Source: Ectothiorhodospiraceae bacterium
GTDB taxonomy: Bacteria; Pseudomonadota; Gammaproteobacteria; Nitrococcales; Aquisalimonadaceae
DNA: 43,328 nucleotides
NCBI GenBank assembly: GCA_020831845.1
Contig: JAFIFV010000031.1
Location: 1 to 43,328 of the forward strand
Direction: 5' to 3'
Positions 34,388-42,414 of the stretch are shown piece after piece (position 1 is the first letter of the stretch; each line of letters begins with the position of its first letter). The translations under genes and the position numbers were made by a program. The notes beneath the pieces were generated by a model, which did not search any database, was not told the DNA's origin, and saw only the letters and a list, made by a program, of their open reading frames with translations.

Positions 34388-35437
34388 ATGGGAATGATGC
34401 CGTTGGGTGGGAGTGGTCGGTGCAGGCCGCGGTTATTCCTCCACGCTGGTCTTCACAAGACAGGAACGACCGCGATTCAGCGCTTTGCCGCGCTGCATCG
34501 CCAAGCGCTGTTGCGAGAACATGGATTGCTATACCCCGGCTACCGCATGCAGTGGGTGTTCTCGAATGAATCACACCTCGATTTGGCGCACGCGCTCTCC
34601 GAGGTGCCTAGACGGTTGCCTGCCCACGCATTGCCGCGCCTGGTCGACCGGTGGCTCCACCAGGCAGTGAACTCGGATGCGGATGTTCTGCTGAGCGCAG
34701 AAGCCTTCGCCCGGCATGTTGCGCCGGCTGACAAGCGCAACTGGCTGGAGCGTCGCCGCGCCTATCTGGAGCGCGTCAGGGAGTTGCTCCGGTGCTTCCG
34801 CGTAGAACCCATCATTGTCTTGCGACGACAGGATGAATTCATTGATTCCAGTTACCGCGAAGCCGTCATGCGGAATATGGCCAAGGGAGTGCTTTTCTTC
34901 GGGGACTACGTTCAGAAGCGGCGGGACGGCCTCCTGCGATACTGGGACAATCTGCTTCTCTTCGAGGAGGTCTTCGGTAAAATTAATGTCTTGTCGTATG
35001 ACGACCTGTCTCGAGGGGGAGAGCTGACTGCCGCGTTCTTTGATTCTCTTGGTAGAGACGTTCGCCCGCTGCCGGACGTCGGTCGGGTACGAACAAGCCT
35101 CGGCGCTGGGCAGACGTTGGCGAAGCGCTACTTGAATGAGTTTTCCCGGCTGCGTAATCGCGCCCGTCTTCGTATCGTTCGTAGCGCTGTGATCAGCGAG
35201 TTGCTCTCGAAGAGGCTGCCGCCGGATCTGGGTTTCTGGAGTTCCGCCGATGACCGACGTAACTATCTGCAGCGGTTCGAGGGAGACAATCGTCGAATCC
35301 GAGAGCGCTGGTTTTCGGACCGAGACAGTGTCTTCGCGCCGGTTGCGCAGCGCGATGGAACTGTTGTCGATGACTTGCCGGATTCAATAAAGGCGGAACT
35401 GCGGCGGATGGCTCGCCGCTGGTGGCGGAATTGGTAG
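34388..35437 (+). CDS. sulfotransferase family protein
   Basis: 349 residues. LFLHAGLHKTGTTAIQRFAAL (about 16-36) is a clear 5'-phosphosulfate-binding motif (HxGxxKTGTT) of PAPS-dependent sulfotransferases. PIIVLRRQDEFIDSSYREAV fits the 3'-phosphate-binding segment (R...S), and KINVLSYDDLS is a further family feature. It is only distantly like the first sulfotransferase (18671). ATG 34388 was chosen because it lies just before the motif; the frame is open upstream through the previous gene. Two such enzymes in one operon point to a sulfated glycan. Confidence 0.83.
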   Translation: MGMMPLGGSGRCRPRLFLHAGLHKTGTTAIQRFAALHRQALLREHGLLYPGYRMQWVFSNESHLDLAHALSEVPRRLPAHALPRLVDRWLHQAVNSDADVLLSAEAFARHVAPADKRNWLERRRAYLERVRELLRCFRVEPIIVLRRQDEFIDSSYREAVMRNMAKGVLFFGDYVQKRRDGLLRYWDNLLLFEEVFGKINVLSYDDLSRGGELTAAFFDSLGRDVRPLPDVGRVRTSLGAGQTLAKRYLNEFSRLRNRARLRIVRSAVISELLSKRLPPDLGFWSSADDRRNYLQRFEGDNRRIRERWFSDRDSVFAPVAQRDGTVVDDLPDSIKAELRRMARRWWRNW

Positions 35438-35439
35438 CC

Positions 35440-36387
35440 ATGACAGCAGGTCCGCTGGGAGTTCTCGTGACAGGCGCCACCGGCTTCGTCGGCCGGGGTA
35501 TGCTGCCTGCAGTTCCGTCCGCGTGGAGGTTGCGTCTCGGTGTTCGTCGGCGTACCACACCTCGCGGAGAACAAGCACACGTCGCGTTAGACCTCGAGTG
35601 CGTCGAAACACTGGATGCCGCGACCGAGGGCGTGGACTGCGTGCTGCACCTGGCCGGCCTGGCCCACGACAAGGGCAGCACCCATCGCCTGCCCGTGCTG
35701 CACGAGGCCATCAATCATCAGGGCACTCGACAGCTGGCGGAGGCGGCGGCCCGCAATGGCGTGCGCCGTTTCGTGTTTGCAAGCACCGCCAAGGTATATG
35801 GGGAGTTTTCTCCCCCGGAGCGGCCCTTCCAAGCGGATTCGCCGACGGCGCCCCAAGGGAGCTACGCGCAGTCGAAGTGGGCGGCGGAGCAGGCCTTGCG
35901 CGAGGTATCGGCCAGCACCGGTATGGAGGTGGTGATTGTGCGCCCACCGCTGGTCTACGGCCCCGGTGTGGCTGCGAATATGGAGCAGCTGGTGCGCTGG
36001 GTTCGACGGGGTGTGCCGTTGCCATTTGCTGCCGTGGAGAACCGGCGCAGCATCGTGGCGCGGGATAATCTGGTGAGCCTGCTGGTGCGCGCGGTGGAGC
36101 ACCCGGCGGCGGCGGGGAAGGTGCTGTTGCCCACGGACGCTGAGGACGTTTCCACCCCTGACCTGATTCGTGCAATCGCCAACGCCCTGGGGCGGCCAGC
36201 CCGGCTGCTGCCTGTGCCGCCCGAGCTATTACTCTCGGGGGCAGGCCTGTTGGGGCGGCGGGCGATGATGGAGCGGCTGTGCGGCAACCTGCAGTTGGAT
36301 GGGGCGCATACCCGTGTGCTGCTCGACTGGCGACCACCAGTCACCACGGAGTATGCGATGAGAGGGATGGTCCAGGCGCTTCCATAA
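35440..36387 (+). CDS. NAD-dependent epimerase/dehydratase, WbpV-like
   Basis: 315 residues, extended short-chain dehydrogenase. VLVTGATGFVGRGM is the NAD motif, DCVLHLAGLAHDK is conserved, and FASTAKVYGE precedes the catalytic Y-x3-K in SYAQSKWAAEQAL. RPPLVYGPGVAANMEQLVRWV matches the WbpV-type/UDP-N-acetylhexosamine epimerase-reductase group. In P. aeruginosa serotypes wbpV is followed by wbpL and wbpM, the same order as here, so it likely takes part in making UDP-linked 6-deoxy-N-acetyl sugars such as QuiNAc or FucNAc. ATG 35440 lies two bases after the previous stop. Confidence 0.82.
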   Translation: MTAGPLGVLVTGATGFVGRGMLPAVPSAWRLRLGVRRRTTPRGEQAHVALDLECVETLDAATEGVDCVLHLAGLAHDKGSTHRLPVLHEAINHQGTRQLAEAAARNGVRRFVFASTAKVYGEFSPPERPFQADSPTAPQGSYAQSKWAAEQALREVSASTGMEVVIVRPPLVYGPGVAANMEQLVRWVRRGVPLPFAAVENRRSIVARDNLVSLLVRAVEHPAAAGKVLLPTDAEDVSTPDLIRAIANALGRPARLLPVPPELLLSGAGLLGRRAMMERLCGNLQLDGAHTRVLLDWRPPVTTEYAMRGMVQALP

Positions 36388-36474
36388 GCGGTAATCGCTC
36401 TTTCGCTGCCTGCGTGCCGCACCGTATTTTCATTTTCTCGTCGCCTGTTCTGTCATTTGTGAGGCCGTCGTAGA

Positions 36475-37506
36475 TTGGGTTACCTGCTCGTTATTGCGCT
36501 ACTTCTGGTCTGCGTGACGATGTCCGCACTGCTTACGGGAGCTATGCGCCGGTTCGCGCTGCGGCGGCGGCTGGTGGACGTGCCCAACCTGCGCAGTTCC
36601 CACACACGTATCACGCCACGAGGTGGTGGATTGGCCATTGTTCTGGTCTGCCTGTTGGTGCTGGTGGTGGCCGGAGTGCAGGAGCTTGCCGCCACGTGGG
36701 CACTTGCCGGGGTGTTCTTCGGCGGGCTGGCGGTGGCGGTTATCGGTTACGTGGACGATCAAGGGCACGTTGCAGCGCGCTGGCGCGTACTGGTGCATGT
36801 TGCCGCCGCAAGCTTGTTGGTGGGCGCGGTGGGCTGGGTGCCACCGTTACCACTGGGGCCGTGGGAGGTGCCCATGGTTGGCCCAACCACTGCCTTGTTG
36901 GTGCTCTTCGTGGTCTGGATGCTCAATCTCTACAATTTCATGGATGGCATCGACGGCATCGCCGGCGTGCAGGCGGTGAGCGTCTGCGGTGGGGCAGCGG
37001 CGCTGCTCTGGTGGGCGGGGGAGTGGGAGCTTGCGCTGCTGGTGGCTTGCTTTGCCGCCGCTGCTCTGGGTTTTCTGTTCTGGAACTGGCCGCCGGCGAA
37101 AATCTTCATGGGGGATGCCGGCAGCGGTTTCCTTGGCTTCTCGGTGGCCGCACTTGCCGTGCTCACCTGGTCGGAGGCCGGTTTCAGCCCCTACGCCTGG
37201 CTGATTCTGCTGGGCGTGTTCATAGTTGATGCCACCTTGACGCTGGTGCGGCGGGTGCTTCGGGGGGAGCGTTTCTACGAGGCTCACCGCTGCCACGGCT
37301 ACCAGCACGCCGCGCGCCGCCTGGGGGGGCACCGGCCAGTGACACTGGCGGTGGCGCTATGCAACCTCGTCTGGTTGCTGCCGTTGGCGTGGCTGGCAAC
37401 GCTGTACCCGGTCTGGGGGGCAGTGCTTACGGTAATCGCCTGGGCGCCACTGGTCGCAGTTTGCGTGTATTTTCGAGCCGGAGTGGCGCTCCGGGGCGAC
37501 ACGTAG
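36475..37506 (+). CDS. WbpL/WecA-type undecaprenyl-phosphate sugar-1-phosphate transferase
   Basis: 343 residues with about ten hydrophobic membrane segments. RSSHTRITPRGGGLAIVLVC near the N-terminus, LYNFMDGIDGIAGVQA (with the catalytic aspartates), FMGDAGSGFLGFSVA and AHRCHGYQHAARRLG are hallmarks of the MraY/WecA/WbpL polyprenyl-phosphate transferase family. It starts glycan assembly by moving a HexNAc-1-phosphate onto undecaprenyl phosphate at the inner membrane. The assumed start is TTG 36475, preceded by GAGG at 36461; it falls exactly before the first membrane helix. Confidence 0.9.
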   Translation: MGYLLVIALLLVCVTMSALLTGAMRRFALRRRLVDVPNLRSSHTRITPRGGGLAIVLVCLLVLVVAGVQELAATWALAGVFFGGLAVAVIGYVDDQGHVAARWRVLVHVAAASLLVGAVGWVPPLPLGPWEVPMVGPTTALLVLFVVWMLNLYNFMDGIDGIAGVQAVSVCGGAAALLWWAGEWELALLVACFAAAALGFLFWNWPPAKIFMGDAGSGFLGFSVAALAVLTWSEAGFSPYAWLILLGVFIVDATLTLVRRVLRGERFYEAHRCHGYQHAARRLGGHRPVTLAVALCNLVWLLPLAWLATLYPVWGAVLTVIAWAPLVAVCVYFRAGVALRGDT

Positions 37507-37573
37507 CGGGCTACTCCACTTCTGATACGCTTCATGCTATTAGGCCACAACACATTACAGGAATTCGGCACAC

Positions 37574-39550
37574 GTGAAATCTGGCCTTAACCGCTTGCGG
37601 CGACAACTCAGTGAATGGCCGCGCTCATTGAAGCGCGGTGTGATGATCACTGCGGATCTGCTTCTTCTGCCGGTCGCGGTGTGGGCCGCGTTTGCGCTAC
37701 GACTGGGCGAACCGTTTCATCCCTATTTCCTGCATAACTGGTGGCTGGTCATTGCCGTGCCGCTGCTTGCCATTCCCTGTTTTGCAGCAGCAGGCTTGTA
37801 CAGCAATGTGGTGCGCTATATGGGCCCGCAGGCAGCCGTGTCTGCCCTGAAGGGTGTGGCCCTCGCCTCGCTGGCGTTTGTGGCGATTGTCGCTGCGCTA
37901 CGATTGCAATTCGTGCCTCGCAGCAGTTACCTGCTGTTTTTCGTGGTCGCCTTCATGCTGTGTGGCGGCATCCGCTTTCTGGCTCGCACGTGGTTTCAGG
38001 CGCTGTTGCGCAAGCGCCAGGGGCGCAGCGCCGTTGCCATTTACGGTGCGGGCCCTGCCGGTGCCCAGCTGGCTGCCGCGCTGGAAGGTGGTGTCGAGTT
38101 CTACCCTCGGGCGTTCGTGGATGATGACCCTCTGCGGCAGGGCCAGGTCATCAACGGCCGCAAGGTCTACTCGCCAGATCAGCTTTCCCGGCTTATCGAC
38201 CGCTACCATCTCACCCACGTGCTGCTGGCCATGCCGTCCCTGCCGAGGGAGAAGCGCCGCCGCATCGTGAACAACCTCGAGAAACTGCCTGTTCACATCA
38301 AGACCATGCCGGAGATAGCCGACCTCGTCTCCGGCCGAGCCCGCGTCTCGCAGGTGCGGGAGGTGGACATCGACGACCTGCTGGGCCGCGAGGGCGTGGC
38401 GCCGGATGAGACCCTGGTCGCTCAGGCGCTCACGGGGAATTGCGTGATGGTGACCGGCGCCGGGGGGTCGATCGGCTCGGAGCTCTGTCGGCAGGTGCTG
38501 GCACGGCGTCCTGCCGTGATGTTGCTGTTCGAGCAGAACGAATTCGCGCTCTACCGGATCGAGCGCCAGCTACGGGCGTTGGCCCGGGTCAATAGACAGA
38601 AGGTGCGGGTGATTCCGCTGCTTGGCAGTGTGGTCGAAGGCGTCCGGCTGGAGGCCATCATGCGCGCCTACCGGGTGGATGTGGTGTACCACGCCGCTGC
38701 CTACAAGCATGTGCCCATCGTCGAGGAGAATGTGCTGGAGGGCGTTCGCAACAATGTTCTGGGCACCCTGAGCGCGGCGCAGGCCGCGGTGGCCGCCGGG
38801 GTATCGTCCTTCGTCCTGGTGTCCACCGACAAGGCGGTCCGCCCCACCAACGTCATGGGTGCGAGCAAGCGCATGGCGGAGTTGGTGCTTCAGGCGCTGG
38901 CGGGCGTGCCGGGGCGGCGCACCTGCTTTTCCATGGTGCGCTTTGGCAACGTGCTGGGCTCGTCGGGTTCCGTGGTGCCAGTGTTCCGAGACCAGATCCG
39001 CCGCGGCGGGCCGGTGACGGTGACGCACCCGGAGATCACACGCTATTTCATGAGTATTCCAGAAGCGGCTTCGCTGGTCATTCAGGCCGGTGCGATGGCG
39101 GAAGGGGGCGATGTGTTCGTGCTGGACATGGGCGAGCCGTTGAAGGTGCTTGAGCTTGCCCGCCGCATGATCCACCTGTCCGGTTTCAAGGTACTGGATG
39201 ACGACAACCCCGATGGCGATATCGCCATCGAATTTACCGGCCTGCGTCCCGGCGAGAAACTCTACGAGGAGCTGCTACTGGGCGACAACGTGGCAAACAC
39301 TGACCACCCGATGATCCTGCGCGCTCAGGAGGTCATGATTCCCTGGCCTGACTTGCAGGATAAGCTGCGGGGGCTGACGGAGGCCATCGACGGCTTCGAT
39401 GTGGAGTACGCGCTTGCTATTCTGGCCGAGGCGGTGGAGGGCTACCAGCCCTCCGGTCCTACCTTCGACTTGCTGGGCCGGCAGCTTGCCGTGCGCGCTC
39501 GGGAAACGAGTCCTACACGGAGTGTCGTTCCAGGCCCCAAGCCTCACTGA
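37574..39550 (+). CDS. nucleotide-sugar 4,6-dehydratase, WbpM/CapD family
   Basis: 658 residues, the size of membrane-bound WbpM. About four membrane helices (15-115) precede a Rossmann-like middle region (VAIYGAGPAGAQLAAAL) and a C-terminal dehydratase domain with VMVTGAGGSIGSELCRQVL. STDKAVRPTNVMGASKR holds the family's catalytic region, in which Met (M428) stands in place of the usual Tyr before K432. LRPGEKLYEELL is also conserved. WbpM dehydrates UDP-GlcNAc to the 4-keto-6-deoxy intermediate for QuiNAc/FucNAc. GTG 37574 is the likely start. It is the last evident gene of the glycan operon. Confidence 0.92.
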   Translation: MKSGLNRLRRQLSEWPRSLKRGVMITADLLLLPVAVWAAFALRLGEPFHPYFLHNWWLVIAVPLLAIPCFAAAGLYSNVVRYMGPQAAVSALKGVALASLAFVAIVAALRLQFVPRSSYLLFFVVAFMLCGGIRFLARTWFQALLRKRQGRSAVAIYGAGPAGAQLAAALEGGVEFYPRAFVDDDPLRQGQVINGRKVYSPDQLSRLIDRYHLTHVLLAMPSLPREKRRRIVNNLEKLPVHIKTMPEIADLVSGRARVSQVREVDIDDLLGREGVAPDETLVAQALTGNCVMVTGAGGSIGSELCRQVLARRPAVMLLFEQNEFALYRIERQLRALARVNRQKVRVIPLLGSVVEGVRLEAIMRAYRVDVVYHAAAYKHVPIVEENVLEGVRNNVLGTLSAAQAAVAAGVSSFVLVSTDKAVRPTNVMGASKRMAELVLQALAGVPGRRTCFSMVRFGNVLGSSGSVVPVFRDQIRRGGPVTVTHPEITRYFMSIPEAASLVIQAGAMAEGGDVFVLDMGEPLKVLELARRMIHLSGFKVLDDDNPDGDIAIEFTGLRPGEKLYEELLLGDNVANTDHPMILRAQEVMIPWPDLQDKLRGLTEAIDGFDVEYALAILAEAVEGYQPSGPTFDLLGRQLAVRARETSPTRSVVPGPKPH

Positions 39551-39778
39551 TCATCCTCAATGCCGATGCGGTGCGTACGTTCTTCGCGCTAATGCATGCT
39601 TCAGCAAGCCCCGCCCGCGCATGGTGTTATTGCCTGGTTGTGATCTCTCAGCAGGTTGCCCACGGAGGCCCCTGCCACAAGCACGTGCTATTATTCGCTG
39701 CAAAATAACAAGTGATTGAGCTGTACGCTCCGATCACAAGGCCTGCTCACATGGAAAAACGTGACAAAGGGGTACCCA

Positions 39779-41203
39779 GTGAAACACTTCCTTTCGCTTG
39801 TTCTGTTGAGCCTGTCGGCGCTTGCGTTGTCGGGTTGTCTCGGGGGTGGCAGTAGCAGCGGTGGAGGGGGTGGGGGTAGCCGCCCTGACGCACCGACCCC
39901 CGGTGAAACCGCGGTCAGCGGCCGTATCACCGCTCCCAACGGTGAAACGCCGGTGCTGGGCGTCACTGTCTATTACAGCGATGGCGCCGCCGGCCTGTCG
40001 TTGCAATCCAGCAGAGTCGGTACGCTCGATCAGGGGTGCACGGCGCCACCGGCGGGTGCCGGGCCCTGGGCCTGTACCGATGAGCAGGGCTATTTCGTGC
40101 TTGACCTGGAATCGGTTGATCTGCCGCCAGGCGCCTTCACCCTGGGCTTCTTCAAGGGTAAGTGGTCCGGAAGCGCCAGCGTGGAGACACTGGGTGAGTA
40201 TGCCGGTGTGCTTCCGTTTTCCGGTGATCCCGAAGAGGGTGCGCCCCGCATTGCGGTGATCACGGGCGACTTTGACCAGATCGAAACCGTACTGGTCGGG
40301 CTGGGTCTCACCAGTAATCCGGCCGGGAATGCCGCGCTGGCTCAGGTAACTTCGCAGTACGCTTCTCATAATCACCACGGCCACCACCATCGGCATGGGC
40401 ATTCGCATGTGCACTTGCAGGCAGGCACCACGCCCGTGACCCTGGACGATGATGAGTTCGATTTCTGCGATCCCCCGGAGACGCCGCCGGGTTGGTGGCC
40501 ACCGGAAGAACCGTGGCCGCCATACATCCCGCCTGAATATTGCGATGGAGAGCCCGGGGAACCCCCTGTCTGGCTGGGCAGCGAGACCTTCGATCTGTAT
40601 ATCGGTAACCGTGAGTACGGCGAAGACTACCCTGATATGTCGGTCCTCTTCGAACTGGGCGACACAGGGCTTCCGCAGCTGCTGGAGTACGACATCCTGT
40701 ACGTGAACTGTTCTGCGCCTCCTCCCTCTGCGGTGAACTGGGAGAACATGGTGACGCAGTTCGTGGAGCAGGGCGGCTTCCTGTACGTCACGGATTTGTC
40801 CAGCGAATGGGTGCTCGCGCCGTTCTATAGCTATGTCAGCCCGACATCGGGCAGCGCTGATACTGGGGACACCGTGCGCGTCGTCGAGCCGTCACTGCGC
40901 AGCTGGTTGCGTGGGGTTAGCTGTGGCAACGGTAATGACTGCGTGAACAGCAGCGGCCGGTTTCAGCTGACCGGCTACGGGGATGATGTGCTGAGTCCTG
41001 AAAATCCCTCGGTGACCCCGCTGGTTACCAATGACGCAGGAAGCAAGGTGCTCACCCTCACCTTCCCGCACGGTACTGCGGACGGGCAGGTGTTTTTCAG
41101 CACCTTCCATACCGCTGACAACTTCTTCGGCTCTGGCGGCGCCACGGCGGAGGAGCGGATTCTCGAATACCTCTTCTACGCTGAGGGCGGCACCGCGCCC
41201 TGA
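39779..41203 (+). CDS. lipoprotein with histidine-rich cluster and amidotransferase-like domain
   Basis: 474 residues. The signal ends in a lipobox (L17-S18-G19-C20), followed by a Gly/Ser linker; the +2 residue is not Asp, so outer-membrane sorting is expected. ETAVSGRITAPNGETPVLGVTVYY resembles a carboxypeptidase-regulatory-like beta-sandwich. A histidine cluster (about 197-212, NHHGHHHRHGHSHVH) suggests metal binding, then a Pro/Trp/Glu-rich linker. The last part (YDILYVNC, FVEQGGFLYVTDLSSEW, GQVFFSTFHTADNFF) looks like a class I glutamine-amidotransferase-like fold. GTG 39779 has AAAGGGG upstream. Function unknown; it may lie outside the glycan operon. Confidence 0.75.
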   Translation: MKHFLSLVLLSLSALALSGCLGGGSSSGGGGGGSRPDAPTPGETAVSGRITAPNGETPVLGVTVYYSDGAAGLSLQSSRVGTLDQGCTAPPAGAGPWACTDEQGYFVLDLESVDLPPGAFTLGFFKGKWSGSASVETLGEYAGVLPFSGDPEEGAPRIAVITGDFDQIETVLVGLGLTSNPAGNAALAQVTSQYASHNHHGHHHRHGHSHVHLQAGTTPVTLDDDEFDFCDPPETPPGWWPPEEPWPPYIPPEYCDGEPGEPPVWLGSETFDLYIGNREYGEDYPDMSVLFELGDTGLPQLLEYDILYVNCSAPPPSAVNWENMVTQFVEQGGFLYVTDLSSEWVLAPFYSYVSPTSGSADTGDTVRVVEPSLRSWLRGVSCGNGNDCVNSSGRFQLTGYGDDVLSPENPSVTPLVTNDAGSKVLTLTFPHGTADGQVFFSTFHTADNFFGSGGATAEERILEYLFYAEGGTAP

Positions 41204-41224
41204 CCCTTGGCCTTTCGCAAGCCG

Positions 41225-41351
41225 CTATTCCACGCAGGCAGCGCCGATCCGGTCGATCAGTCCCTCGCGCTGCTCCAATGCCCGCCCGAGCCGCTCGGCT
41301 CGTTCCTGGTCCCCGGCCTGCATCGCCGACGCCTGTTTCTCGTAGATCTTG
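41225..41351 (-). pseudogene. truncated duplicate of the periplasmic-protein gene at 41973-42389
   Basis: Reading from 41351 down to a stop at 41225 gives YEKQASAMQAGDQERAERLG and REGLIDRIGAACVE, almost the C-terminus of the protein at 41973-42389 (YEKQVAAMQAGDQERAERLG, REGLIDEIGATCAQ). Only the last 40 or so codons remain; similarity stops abruptly near 41350. This is a partial duplication or recombination scar, not a working gene. Confidence 0.8.
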
Positions 41352-41380
41352 CCATCGTGGAGAGTTTCGAGTTCAAATAA

Positions 41381-41397
41381 TTATCAGCAGCTGATAA
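41381..41397. promoter_or_regulatory. perfect palindrome, possible operator
   Basis: TTATCAG (41381-41387) and CTGATAA (41391-41397) form a perfect inverted repeat around CAG in AT-rich surroundings. It lies about 100 bases before the antitoxin-like gene, upstream of the toxin remnant, the place where an autoregulatory operator of a toxin-antitoxin pair would be. Confidence 0.45.
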
Positions 41398-41402
41398 TAT
41401 TT

Positions 41403-41483
41403 TTGTATGAGTTCGATAGCCCAGTGCAGCTGTTGGAAGATTTCTGGGCGGATGCAATGCGGCTGATGAATGCGCGGAGTTGA
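41403..41483 (+). pseudogene. 3' remnant of a TumE-family (DUF6516) toxin gene
   Basis: The frame ending at TGA 41481-41483 reads YEFDSPVQLLEDFWADAMRL near its end, which matches the closing segment I remember for TumE/DUF6516 toxins (EPYxFxSxEQLxxDFxADV). Upstream codons do not resemble the family, so about 25 codons of the toxin survive. It stops ten bases before the antitoxin-like gene, the normal layout of such pairs. Confidence 0.6.
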
Positions 41484-41493
41484 GAGAGACGAC

Positions 41494-41874
41494 ATGGCAA
41501 AGGCGATTATGAAGGTGGGCATTATGCCCCGCGAGCGCTACATTCAGCGGACATTGGAGATTGCCCGTGGCACTTACAAGCCAGGTGCAGGCGAGCCGAA
41601 AGCCTGGTTTGAGTCCATGAAGTCGCTAGCTGAAGTGCTGAGCGAGCCGAATCAGCATCTGCTTGCGTTGATTGAAGAACATCAGCCGCAGTCTTTAAAC
41701 GAACTGGAAAAGCTCAGTGGCCGCAAAGCGGCGAACCTCTCCCGTACCTTGCGGACGCTGGAATCTCACGGCTTGGTCGATCTCCGGAAACGTAACCGGC
41801 GGCTGATTCCTACGGTCCGTGCCACGCGCTTTCAGGTGGACCTCGATGTGAAAGCTGCTCAAAGCGTCGGCTGA
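41494..41874 (+). CDS. HTH antitoxin-like DNA-binding protein (HVO_A0114/TumA type)
   Basis: 126 residues. KAWFESMKSLAEVLSEPNQHLLALIEEHQPQSLNELEKLSG begins a winged helix-turn-helix, continued by RKAANLSRTLRTLESHGLVDLRKRNRRLIPTVRAT. This is the form of the HVO_A0114 family of putative DNA-binding antitoxins normally paired with a TumE/DUF6516 toxin. ATG 41494 follows a GA-rich site; upstream in-frame codons lie in the toxin remnant. Because only the toxin's tail is left, this antitoxin is probably an orphan. It may bind the palindrome at 41381. Confidence 0.78.
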   Translation: MAKAIMKVGIMPRERYIQRTLEIARGTYKPGAGEPKAWFESMKSLAEVLSEPNQHLLALIEEHQPQSLNELEKLSGRKAANLSRTLRTLESHGLVDLRKRNRRLIPTVRATRFQVDLDVKAAQSVG

Positions 41875-41881
41875 CCACCGT

Positions 41882-41962
41882 GGAAGGAGCGTAGGCCGGA
41901 GAATGCGCGCGCTGCGTCATTTCAGCAACCCCGGTCGTTTTCTCCCCGGCCTACGTCCTTCC
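41882..41962. terminator. large inverted repeat between convergent genes
   Basis: GGAAGGAGCGTAGGCCGG (41882-41899, continuing AGAA) pairs with TTCTCCCCGGCCTACG and TCCTTCC (41940-41962) with few mismatches, spaced by about 36 bases. It lies between the ends of the antitoxin-like gene and the minus-strand periplasmic gene, so a bidirectional terminator is likely; it could also be a REP-type BIME. Confidence 0.55.
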
Positions 41963-41972
41963 GCTCAGGCAG

Positions 41973-42389
41973 CTACTGCGCGCAGGTAGCGCCGATCTCG
42001 TCGATCAGGCCCTCGCGCTGCTCCAATGCCTGCCCGAGCCGCTCGGCTCGTTCCTGATCCCCCGCCTGCATTGCGGCCACCTGCTTCTCGTAGATCTGAT
42101 AAGCCGAAACAGCTTCGAAGTACACATCCTCATCCGATGCCTGGTCGAACGCCTGCTTGAAGCAGGCACAGTCCAGGTTTCCGTCGAAATCCTGCTGGCT
42201 GATCGCACCGCATTGGCTTTGAAAAATGGATCTTGCGTGATCGATCTGGCCACCTTCTTGCGCCATTTCGAATGCCGCCTGGTTGTCGGCATCCGCGAAA
42301 AAGCCCTCGCGGGTGGGGATCTCGCCGGCCGTTGCGGCGTGGGAAACCAGCAAGGCAGCGCCGATGGCTGTCAGCATTCGCATCTTCAT
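41973..42389 (-). CDS. small periplasmic protein of unknown function
   Basis: 138 residues. A signal peptide (MKMRMLTAIGAALLVSHAATA, cut after about residue 21) leads to an acidic, mostly helical mature protein with four cysteines (CGAISQQDF, LDCACF, a final TCAQ). It is not a family I recognise. A truncated copy of its 3' end lies 0.6 kb away at 41225-41351. GGAGAA upstream supports ATG 42389. It is read in the same direction as the following small membrane protein gene, which lies 25 bases upstream. Confidence 0.7.
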   Translation of the reverse strand: MKMRMLTAIGAALLVSHAATAGEIPTREGFFADADNQAAFEMAQEGGQIDHARSIFQSQCGAISQQDFDGNLDCACFKQAFDQASDEDVYFEAVSAYQIYEKQVAAMQAGDQERAERLGQALEQREGLIDEIGATCAQ

Positions 42390-42414
42390 GGTGATTCTCC
42401 TTGTCGTTGTTATT

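Noticed and set aside
39680..39694. AGCACGTGCT palindrome and TATTAT before the lipoprotein gene
   Set aside because: The palindrome is short and TATTAT lacks a -35 at proper spacing, so it is too weak to list as a promoter or operator.
41407..41466. short open frame starting at ATG 41407
   Set aside because: Different frame from the TumE-like tail, only about 20 codons, no ribosome site; the toxin-tail frame explains the sequence better.
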